Part shown: positions 4,635-11,380 of the stretch, one piece after another | How positions within the stretch are numbered: the first letter of the stretch is position 1 | How the letters are laid out: every line of letters starts with the position of its first letter | Assembly: GCA_900544945.1 (NCBI GenBank) | Contig: UQXG01000053.1 | Coordinates: forward strand, 1-13,310 | Source of the DNA: an uncultured Eubacteriales bacterium | GTDB taxonomy: Bacteria; Bacillota; Clostridia; Oscillospirales; Oscillospiraceae | DNA: 13,310 nucleotides | Reading direction: 5' to 3' | Program-made: the position numbers and the translations under genes | Notes under the pieces: model-generated | Told to the model about the DNA's origin: nothing | The model's input: the letters and a program-made list of their open reading frames with translations, nothing else | Databases searched by the model: none

Positions 4635-7274
4635 ATGAATCCCAAGCCTTACGGCGTAAACGAACTGCGTGAAATGTTCCTGTCCTTCTTCGAGAGCAAG
4701 GGACATCTGCGTCTGCCCAGCTTCTCCCTGATTCCCCAGAATGACGCGTCTCTGCTGCTGATCAACTCCGGCATGGCGCCCATGAAGCCTTACTTCACCG
4801 GCGAGGTGGAGCCTCCCCGTCACCGGGTGTGCACCTGCCAGAAGTGCATCCGTACCGGCGATATCGAGAACATCGGCAAGACCGCCCGTCACGGCACCTA
4901 CTTTGAAATGCTGGGCAATTTCTCCTTCGGCGATTACTTCAAGCGGGAGGCCATTCACTGGAGCTGGGAGTTTCTGACCAAAGTGGTGGGTCTGGACGAA
5001 AACCGGCTGTATCCTTCCATTTACGAGAATGACGACGAGGCCTTCGACATCTGGAACAAGGAGGTTGGCGTTCCCGCTGACCGGATCTTCCGGTTCGGCA
5101 AGGAGGACAACTTCTGGGAGCACGGCTCCGGCCCCTGCGGCCCCTGCTCTGAAATCTACTATGACCGGGGCGAGAAGTATGGCTGCGGCAAGCCCGACTG
5201 TACCGTAGGCTGCGACTGCGACCGGTACATGGAGGTCTGGAACAACGTTTTCTCCCAGTTCAACAACGACGGCCATGGCAACTACACCGAGCTTGCCCAT
5301 AAGAACATCGATACCGGCATGGGTCTGGAGCGTCTGGCGGTGGTCTGCCAGGACGTGGACAGCCTGTTCGATGTGGATACCGTCATGAACATCACCAACA
5401 AGGTCACGGAGCTTACCGGCGCCACCTACGGCCAGAGCGTGAAGATGGACGTGTCTCTGCGGGTCATCACCGATCACATCCGGGCATCCACCTTCATGAT
5501 CGCCGACGGCGTGCTGCCCAGCAACGAGGGCAGAGGCTATGTGCTGCGCCGTCTTCTGCGCCGGGCTGCTCGTCACGGCAAGCTCCTGGGCGTGAACACC
5601 CCCTTCCTGTATCAGGTGGTGGAGACGGTCATCCATGAAAATGAAAATCACTATACCTATCTGCGGGAGCGGGCGGAATACATCACCCGGATCGTCAAGA
5701 TCGAGGAGGAGAACTTCTGCCGTACCATCGACGGCGGCATGAGCATCTTCACCCAGAAGCTGGCAGAGCACAAGCAGAAGGGGGAGACCCAGTTCTCCGG
5801 TGCCGACGCCTTCCTGCTGGCGGACACCTACGGCTTCCCCATCGACCTGACCATTGAAATGGTGGCAGACGAAGACATGACCCTGGACATGGATGAGTTC
5901 TACCGGCTCCGGGAGGAGCAGAAGGTTCGTGCCCGGGAGGCCCGGAAGGCGCTGGGCGACCTGGCCTGGGCAGGCATTGACCTGGGTCTGGACAACACCC
6001 CCACCACCTTCGTCGGCTACACCGAGAATAACTGCTCTGCCAAGGTGCTGGCGGTTTGTGTCGGCGACGAGGTTTCCGGCACCATTGCCGGCGGCGAGGA
6101 GGGCATCATCGTCCTGGACAAGACCCCCTTCTATGCGGAAATGGGCGGCCAGATCGCCGATACCGGCGTGATTCTGGTGGGTCACAGCCGGTTCCAGGTT
6201 ACCGATGTCCAGAAGGACAAGGGCGGCAAGTACCTGCATCACGGCAAGATGGTCAGCGGCTCCATCAAGGTGGAAGATGAGGTTCTGGCCTCCATTGACG
6301 TGGAGCGGCGCAAGGCCATTATGCGGGCTCACACCGCCACTCACCTGCTTCAGAAGGCGCTGCAGACCGTTCTGGGCGACCATGTCCATCAGGCTGGTTC
6401 CTATGTGGAGCCCGACCATCTGCGCTTCGACTTTACCCATTACTCCGCTCTGACTCCTGAGGAGCTGGCCAAGGTCAACACCCTGGTGCAGAATGCCATT
6501 CTGGAGGGCTACTCCGTTGACGTTCAGGAAATGTCCATTGAGGAGGCCAAAGCCTCCGGCGCCACCGCCCTGTTCAGCGAGAAGTACGGCGATGTCGTCC
6601 GGGTAGTCAACATGGGCGGCTACTCCGTGGAACTGTGCGGCGGCACCCATCTGGACAACACCGCCAAGGTAGGCCCCTTCGAGCTGGAAAGCGAATGCAG
6701 CGTAGCCTCCGGCGTGCGCCGGATTGAGGCCATCACCGGCAAGGCCTGCCTGGAGCGGATGGAGAAGTCCCAGAAGATGCTCTTCGAGGCGGCTGCCCGA
6801 CTGAAGACCAAGCCTGCGGAGCTGACCAGCCGAATCCAGACCTATATGGACGAGGTGAAGGATCTGAAGCGTGCCATCGAGCAGTACAAGTCCAAGGAGG
6901 CTGCCGGAGACGTGGAGCGGTTCCTGTTCGGCTCCCGGAATGTGCGGGGCTTCAAGGTGCTCACCGCCATGGTTCCCAAGGCGGATGCCAACCGTCTGCG
7001 CCAGATGGGCGATCTGCTCCGGGAGAAGGAGCCGAATGTGGTTGCCGTACTGGCTTCTGTCAAGGATGACAAGCCCGCGTTCCTGGCCGTCTGCGGCAAG
7101 GATGCTGTGGCTGCGGGTCTGAAGGCCGGAGAATTGGTCAAGCAGGTCTGCTGCTGCTGCGGCGGCAGCGGCGGCGGCAAGCCGGATTCCGCCATGGGCG
7201 GCGGCAAGGACGTGACCAAGGTTGACAATGCGCTGGCCCTGGTGGACGATTACGTCGATTCCAAGATTCAGTAA
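4635..7274 (+). CDS. alaS: Alanyl-tRNA synthetase
   Basis: A class II synthetase that attaches alanine to tRNA-Ala in the cytoplasm; 879 residues, the usual full length of bacterial AlaRS. The catalytic domain opens with ELREMFLSFFESKGH. Motif 2 is within HGTYFEMLGNFSFGDYFK and motif 3 within DTGMGLERLAV. The editing domain has its metal-binding residues in HTATH (His566, His570) and CGGTH (Cys668, His672), so mischarged Ser/Gly-tRNA editing should be intact. The C-terminal region has the glycine-rich GGSGGGKPD patch, preceded unusually by four cysteines in a row (about residues 839-842). ATG at 4635 has GGAGG at 4622-4626, eight bases upstream; an in-frame TTG at 4620 overlaps that site and is rejected. 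The T-box leader shows control by tRNA-Ala charging. Codons strongly favour C- and G-ending forms, as in a highly expressed gene. Confidence 0.98.
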   Translation: MNPKPYGVNELREMFLSFFESKGHLRLPSFSLIPQNDASLLLINSGMAPMKPYFTGEVEPPRHRVCTCQKCIRTGDIENIGKTARHGTYFEMLGNFSFGDYFKREAIHWSWEFLTKVVGLDENRLYPSIYENDDEAFDIWNKEVGVPADRIFRFGKEDNFWEHGSGPCGPCSEIYYDRGEKYGCGKPDCTVGCDCDRYMEVWNNVFSQFNNDGHGNYTELAHKNIDTGMGLERLAVVCQDVDSLFDVDTVMNITNKVTELTGATYGQSVKMDVSLRVITDHIRASTFMIADGVLPSNEGRGYVLRRLLRRAARHGKLLGVNTPFLYQVVETVIHENENHYTYLRERAEYITRIVKIEEENFCRTIDGGMSIFTQKLAEHKQKGETQFSGADAFLLADTYGFPIDLTIEMVADEDMTLDMDEFYRLREEQKVRAREARKALGDLAWAGIDLGLDNTPTTFVGYTENNCSAKVLAVCVGDEVSGTIAGGEEGIIVLDKTPFYAEMGGQIADTGVILVGHSRFQVTDVQKDKGGKYLHHGKMVSGSIKVEDEVLASIDVERRKAIMRAHTATHLLQKALQTVLGDHVHQAGSYVEPDHLRFDFTHYSALTPEELAKVNTLVQNAILEGYSVDVQEMSIEEAKASGATALFSEKYGDVVRVVNMGGYSVELCGGTHLDNTAKVGPFELESECSVASGVRRIEAITGKACLERMEKSQKMLFEAAARLKTKPAELTSRIQTYMDEVKDLKRAIEQYKSKEAAGDVERFLFGSRNVRGFKVLTAMVPKADANRLRQMGDLLREKEPNVVAVLASVKDDKPAFLAVCGKDAVAAGLKAGELVKQVCCCCGGSGGGKPDSAMGGGKDVTKVDNALALVDDYVDSKIQ

Positions 7275-7280
7275 ACACGC

Positions 7281-7311
7281 AAGGGGCGCAGTGGAAGCTG
7301 CGTCCCTTTTT
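7281..7311 (+). terminator. Intrinsic terminator of alaS
   Basis: The stem AGGGGCGCAG/CTGCGTCCCT (7282-7291 with 7298-7307, one G-U pair) has a 6-base loop and ends in a run of five T (7307-7311). It lies seven bases after the stop codon. Confidence 0.9.
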
Positions 7312-7318
7312 ATACTAT

Positions 7319-7407
7319 TTCCTGATTAAAATCTTAATTTTAATCAGGAAGGCATCGCCTGACGGCGCTGCCAGTTTTGTGATTTATAAGGAAAGAAATC
7401 ACAAAAC
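7319..7407. repeat. Three successive hairpins upstream of the comEC palindrome
   Basis: Three stem-loops follow one another almost without spacers. The first is TTCCTGATTAAAAT/ATTTTAATCAGGAA, a 14-bp perfect stem with a 4-base loop (7319-7350). The second is GGCA-T-CGCC/GGCG-C-TGCC with one mismatch (7351-7372). The third is GTTTTGTGATTT/AAATCACAAAAC, a 12-bp perfect stem with a 10-base loop (7374-7407). None is followed by a T-run, so they do not look like terminators. The ATTAAAATCTT half-site of the first also occurs in the palindrome at 7418-7475. I see no gene and no convincing promoter between 7312 and 7507. Confidence 0.8.
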
Positions 7408-7417
7408 AAGTCTCATA

Positions 7418-7479
7418 TGAACTCCATGCCCTTCAGGCAATTAAAATCTTTTTTAAAGATTTTAATTGGAGTTCAGTAT
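7418..7479 (+). repeat. Three-way-junction palindromic repeat, left copy
   Basis: The element divides without any leftover base into an outer stem TGAACTCCA (7418-7426) with TGGAGTTCA (7467-7475), a short hairpin TGCC-CTTCA-GGCA (7427-7439), and an AT-rich hairpin ATTAAAATCTTT-TTT-AAAGATTTTAAT (7440-7466). Bases 7427-7479 recur perfectly, in inverted orientation, at 13258-13310. It sits just ahead of the comEC ribosome site, so any transcript starting upstream would carry it in the 5' leader. Confidence 0.9.
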
Positions 7480-7507
7480 TAACTCTGAAAGGCAGGTGAT
7501 TTTCGGA

Positions 7508-9721
7508 ATGCGCGCGGTTGTTTTTTTTACTGCCGGATTTGCCTCCGGCCTGGGCCTGACGCTCTATTCGGACAGCCGGGCATTTCGGATCATCGGCCTG
7601 GCGGTTCTTCTGGGTCTGTGCTTTGCCTTGCGAAGCAGAGGAACGAGAATGCAGGGAATTTTGATCCCGCTGGCAGGTTTTGTCGTAGGGGTACTTTGGC
7701 TGGCAGGGTACCAGGCGCATTATCTTTCCACGGTTGCGCCGTTGGACGGAACGGTCACCCATTGCGCCATCCGGGCGGAGGACTACAGCCGGGAAACGGC
7801 CTATGGACTGGCTTTGCACGGCGCTCTAAAATTTAACGGAAAAACCTATCGGGTGGCCGCGTATCTGGATGGAACGGACGGATTTTCTCCCGGAGATACC
7901 ATCGAGGGGGATTTTCGACTGAGTCTGACCACAGACGAGGGAGAGAACCCGTCCTCCTACTATCCGGGCAAGGGCATTTTTCTGCGAGCCTATCAGAAGG
8001 GGGAAATCATCCGGCGGGCAGGGGAGCGCAGTCTGTCGAATCTTCCTGCCCGGCTCCGACATGGAATCGGTCGGATGTTGGACAGATTTCTATCCGGAGA
8101 CTGTGCCGCCTTTGCCAGAGCGCTGCTTCTGGGCGACACCTCCAAGCTTAGCTATGCCTTGGATACCCGGCTGAAGGTCACGGGTATCCGCCATGTGGCC
8201 GCGGTCTCCGGACTGCATATTTCCATTTTCTTCGCCATTGTCTGCACCATGACCTTCCGGAAGCGGTACCTGACCGCCGTGTTTGGGCTGCCACTGCTTC
8301 TTCTCTTTGCGGCGGTGGCTGGGTTTACGCCCTCTGTGAACCGAGCCTGTATTATGTGCGGCCTGATGGTGCTGGCTCAGCTGTTTTCCCGGGAGTACGA
8401 CGGGCCGACGGCGCTGGCCTTTTCCGCGCTGGTGCTGCTGGTTCAGAATCCCTATGTAATCAGCTCGGTGAGTTTTCAGCTGTCGGTGGCCAGTGTGGCC
8501 GGAATTTTCGCTGCCGCGCCCGGCATTCAGGGCTATTTTGCCCGGTTTCTTCCCAAGGGAAAGAGCCGGAAAAGCCGTTTTCTCCAGGCAGTTGCCTCCG
8601 GGGTTTCCGTGTCTTTAAGCTCTCAGGTGTTCACGCTGCCCCTGTGCGCTTACTACTTTGGAGCGGTGAGTTTGGTTGGAATCCTCACGAATCTTCTGGT
8701 TTTGTGGGTAATCGGGCCGATTTTCTGGGGGCTGATTGTTCTTTGCTTGTGCGGCGGCTTCTCTTCATGGCTGGCGGGCATTGTCGGGCTCGTTGTGTCC
8801 GTTCCCATCCGGTATGTGCTGCTGGTGGTGCGGCTTCTGGCCGCCTGCCCTCTGGCGGCGGTGTATACGAAAAGTCCCTATATCGTGGCCTGGCTGGTGC
8901 TGGTATATGTGCTGCTGGGTCTGTTCCTGCTTGCGGGGAAACGCCGCCCGGGGCTGTATGCCTGCTGCTGCGCCCTGGGGCTTTGCGCCGCCCTGATTGC
9001 CGCCTGGTGGGAGCCGGTGACCTCGGACATGTCCTTTACCATGCTGGATGTGGGTCAAGGCCAGTGCCTGCTCCTGCGCTCCGGAAGTCAGGTGTATGTG
9101 GTAGACTGCGGGGGCGATTCGGACACGAAAACCGCGGATATTGCCGCAGAAACCCTTCTTTCCCGGGGCTTTTCTCATGTGGACGGGCTGATTCTCACCC
9201 ACCCGGATCGGGATCACGCCGGGGCGGCGGAGAATTTCCTATCCCGGATTCGGACGGAGGTTGTGATTTTGCCGAATACCGCCGTGAATCTGGACATTCC
9301 GGCCCGCACCCGGACGGTTTATGCGGCTTCGGAACTGTGTTTTGCGGGCGAAAAGGGGACTGTGCGGATTTTTCCGCCGGTTTATGCGGCCACCGACAAC
9401 GAAATGAGCTTATGCGTCTTGTTTGACACGGAAAAATGTGATATACTCATCACCGGTGACCGGAACGGCTTCGGGGAGCGTTCTCTGCTGAGAAACGCGG
9501 AGATTCCGGAGGCGGACATTTTGGTAGCCGGGCATCACGGCGCCAAAAGCTCCACCTGTCAGGAGCTTCTGGAGGCGGTGAAGCCGGAAATCGTCTGCAT
9601 CAGCGCAGGGGAGGGGAATCCCTATGGTCATCCTGCCCCGGAGCTTTTGAATCGGCTGACGGATTTCGGATGTACCGTCTACCGCACCGATCAAAACGGA
9701 ACCATTACCATCAGGAGGTAA
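7508..9721 (+). CDS. comEC: ComEC/Rec2-type DNA internalisation channel
   Basis: A polytopic membrane protein that carries single-stranded DNA across the membrane during natural transformation; 737 residues, within the family range. Order of parts: two N-terminal hydrophobic segments, an extracellular OB-like domain (about 75-160), then the competence domain (about 190-500). That domain has LLLGDTSKL and GIRHVAAVSGLHISIFFAIV, its hallmark. Last comes a metallo-beta-lactamase-like domain starting at LDVGQGQ (513-518). That domain keeps HPDRDH (565-570) and GHHGAK (His676, His677), so a metal site for nuclease activity looks possible. ATG at 7508 has AGGTGA at 7494-7499, eight bases upstream. 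An in-frame TTG at 7466 lies in the palindrome and is rejected. It heads the operon with holA, a pairing common in Bacillota. No comEA or pilus gene is in the window. Confidence 0.95.
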   Translation: MRAVVFFTAGFASGLGLTLYSDSRAFRIIGLAVLLGLCFALRSRGTRMQGILIPLAGFVVGVLWLAGYQAHYLSTVAPLDGTVTHCAIRAEDYSRETAYGLALHGALKFNGKTYRVAAYLDGTDGFSPGDTIEGDFRLSLTTDEGENPSSYYPGKGIFLRAYQKGEIIRRAGERSLSNLPARLRHGIGRMLDRFLSGDCAAFARALLLGDTSKLSYALDTRLKVTGIRHVAAVSGLHISIFFAIVCTMTFRKRYLTAVFGLPLLLLFAAVAGFTPSVNRACIMCGLMVLAQLFSREYDGPTALAFSALVLLVQNPYVISSVSFQLSVASVAGIFAAAPGIQGYFARFLPKGKSRKSRFLQAVASGVSVSLSSQVFTLPLCAYYFGAVSLVGILTNLLVLWVIGPIFWGLIVLCLCGGFSSWLAGIVGLVVSVPIRYVLLVVRLLAACPLAAVYTKSPYIVAWLVLVYVLLGLFLLAGKRRPGLYACCCALGLCAALIAAWWEPVTSDMSFTMLDVGQGQCLLLRSGSQVYVVDCGGDSDTKTADIAAETLLSRGFSHVDGLILTHPDRDHAGAAENFLSRIRTEVVILPNTAVNLDIPARTRTVYAASELCFAGEKGTVRIFPPVYAATDNEMSLCVLFDTEKCDILITGDRNGFGERSLLRNAEIPEADILVAGHHGAKSSTCQELLEAVKPEIVCISAGEGNPYGHPAPELLNRLTDFGCTVYRTDQNGTITIRR

Positions 9722-9726
9722 CCACC

Positions 9727-10773
9727 ATGGCAAAAGCACAGCCCTCAGACAGCGGCTTGCAGGAACTGAAAACGGAGCTGAAGCAGAAAAAACTGGGGCG
9801 GCTGTACTTTTTTCACGGGGAGGAAACCTTCCTGCTGAACCATTATCTGACCCAAATGCGCAAGTTGGCGCTGGATCCGCTGACGGAATCCTTTAACTAT
9901 CACCGGCTGAACCAGGAGACCTTTGACATGCAAAGCTTTGCCGACAGTGTGGAAAATCTGCCCATGATGGCCGAGCACACCCTGGTGCAGGTGGACGATG
10001 TGGATCCTTTCAAACTGCCGGAAAGCGACCGGAACAAGCTGGCAGAGATTTTCAGCGACGTGCCGGACTATTGCACGGTGGTATTTACCTACCTCACCAT
10101 TTCCTGGAAGCCGGACAAGCGGCTGAAAAAGCTTTGGGATGCCCTCAGCAAGCATGGCAGCATCGTGGAGTTCCGGAAGCAGGATCAGCGGGATCTGGTG
10201 GCCTGGGTCACCCGGCATTTTGCCGCCGAGGGCAAGCGGATTTCCTCCGATTTGTGTGGATATCTCATCGATATTACCGGCGGTACCATGACCGCTCTCA
10301 GCGGAGAAATCGAGAAAATCTGCGCCTATTCCGGCGTGCAGGAAATCAAGAAAAGTGACATTGACGCAGTCACCGAGCCGGTGCTGGATGCGGTGGTGTT
10401 TCAGATGACTGACCTGCTCAGCAGCGGCCGGTATGACCAGGCCTTCCAGAAGCTTCAGGAACTGCTGAAAATGCAGCAGGAGCCGGTTGCCATTTTGGGC
10501 GCGGTGGGAGGACACTTCCGCCGGCTCAGCGCGGCGAGAACCCTGCTGGATAACGGAAAAACCGCCTATGACCTGCAAAAGCTCTGCGGCATTCCGGATT
10601 ATCCCGCCCGGAAGACCATGGAGGCGGCCAGACGGGTTTCCCCGCATTTTTGCCGGGAAGCGGCAAATCTGGTGCTGGAGACGGATTACCGGATGAAGAC
10701 CTCCTTCGATGAATCGGAACGGCTGCTGGAAATGCTGATTTTGCAGCTTGCCCAGGAGGCACGGAATGCTTAA
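9727..10773 (+). CDS. holA: DNA polymerase III subunit delta
   Basis: The delta subunit of the clamp loader opens the sliding clamp for loading onto primed DNA. It has 348 residues, the family norm. The N-terminal domain contains GRLYFFHGEETFLLNHYL, where the degenerate nucleotide-binding loop of delta (GEETFLL) replaces a true Walker A. Then follow LPMMAEHTLVQVDDVD and a KPDKRLKKLWDALSKHG helix. The middle domain has DITGGTMTALSGEIEKICAY, and the C-terminal collar-like domain contains VVFQMTDLLSSGRYDQAFQ. It starts five bases after comEC. Its ribosome site AGGAGG (9713-9718) overlaps the last comEC codons, which suggests coupled translation. The 3' end overlaps rnmV by 8 bases. An upstream in-frame start at 9670, within comEC, lacks a ribosome site. 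Confidence 0.94.
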   Translation: MAKAQPSDSGLQELKTELKQKKLGRLYFFHGEETFLLNHYLTQMRKLALDPLTESFNYHRLNQETFDMQSFADSVENLPMMAEHTLVQVDDVDPFKLPESDRNKLAEIFSDVPDYCTVVFTYLTISWKPDKRLKKLWDALSKHGSIVEFRKQDQRDLVAWVTRHFAAEGKRISSDLCGYLIDITGGTMTALSGEIEKICAYSGVQEIKKSDIDAVTEPVLDAVVFQMTDLLSSGRYDQAFQKLQELLKMQQEPVAILGAVGGHFRRLSAARTLLDNGKTAYDLQKLCGIPDYPARKTMEAARRVSPHFCREAANLVLETDYRMKTSFDESERLLEMLILQLAQEARNA

Positions 10774-11380
10774 AATTCGAGAGGCCATTGTGGTGGAGGG
10801 GCGCTATGACAAAAATACCCTTGCTCAGATCGTGGATGCGCCCATACTGGAGACCAAGGGCTTTGGCCTGTTCAAAGACCCAAAGCAGCTGGAATTATTG
10901 CGCAGTGTGGCGAAAAAGCGGGGACTGATTGTTCTGACGGACTCCGATGGGGCGGGCTTTGTCATCCGCAATCACATCAAAAGCGCCATCCCGGCAAAGT
11001 ATCTGAAGCACGCCTATATTCCCGATGTCGCCGGAAAGGAAAAGCGCAAAGCCGCTCCGGGCAAGGAGGGCAAGCTGGGCGTGGAGGGCATGAGCCCGGA
11101 GGTGCTGCTGGCCGCCCTGAAAAACGCCGGGGCTACCATCGAAGGGGAAAGCACGGCTCGGGGAAATGACCAAATCACCAAGCAGGATTTTGTGGAATTT
11201 GGCCTTTCCGGCGGGCCCAATGCCAGCGAAAGGCGGAAAAGACTGCAAAACAGGCTGCATCTGCCAGAGCATATGAGTGCCAACGCTCTGCTGCAAGCCT
11301 TAAATCTGCTGCTGAGTCGGGAAGAACTGGCGGAAATTGTCCGGGAATGGGACAACGAAAACGGAGAGACACATGGTTGA
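10766..11380 (+). CDS. rnmV: Ribonuclease M5
   Basis: RNase M5 makes the final cuts that mature 5S rRNA in Bacillota, acting on the precursor bound by ribosomal protein L18. The 204-residue protein begins with a TOPRIM domain. EAIVVEGRYDKNTL holds the conserved Glu11, and VLTDSDGAG holds Asp59 and Asp61, the metal-binding acidic residues. ETKGFGLFKD lies between them. A basic stretch GKEKRKAAPGKEGK near residue 95 precedes EGMSPEVLLAAL, and the C-terminal part (about 120-204) matches the helical domain expected after TOPRIM. ATG at 10766 has AGGAGG at 10754-10759. It overlaps holA and the ABC-F gene by 8 bases each, so all three are probably translated from one mRNA. In Bacillus this gene lies next to ksgA instead. 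A primase-like TOPRIM protein is the only alternative and is less likely. Confidence 0.93.
   Translation: MLKIREAIVVEGRYDKNTLAQIVDAPILETKGFGLFKDPKQLELLRSVAKKRGLIVLTDSDGAGFVIRNHIKSAIPAKYLKHAYIPDVAGKEKRKAAPGKEGKLGVEGMSPEVLLAALKNAGATIEGESTARGNDQITKQDFVEFGLSGGPNASERRKRLQNRLHLPEHMSANALLQALNLLLSREELAEIVREWDNENGETHG

Noticed and set aside
4572..6650. A 692-codon open frame on the minus strand opposite alaS.
   Set aside because: An antisense shadow caused by the strong C/G third-position bias of alaS. It has no recognisable motif and would run into the T-box terminator.
7466..7507. An in-frame TTG that would extend ComEC by 14 residues.
   Set aside because: It lies inside the palindromic repeat and lacks a ribosome site. 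ATG at 7508 has AGGTGA at a good distance.
8356..9426. A 356-codon frame on the plus strand within comEC.
   Set aside because: An out-of-frame shadow with Arg/Gly/Ser-rich low-complexity translation. The comEC frame is unbroken with all expected motifs.
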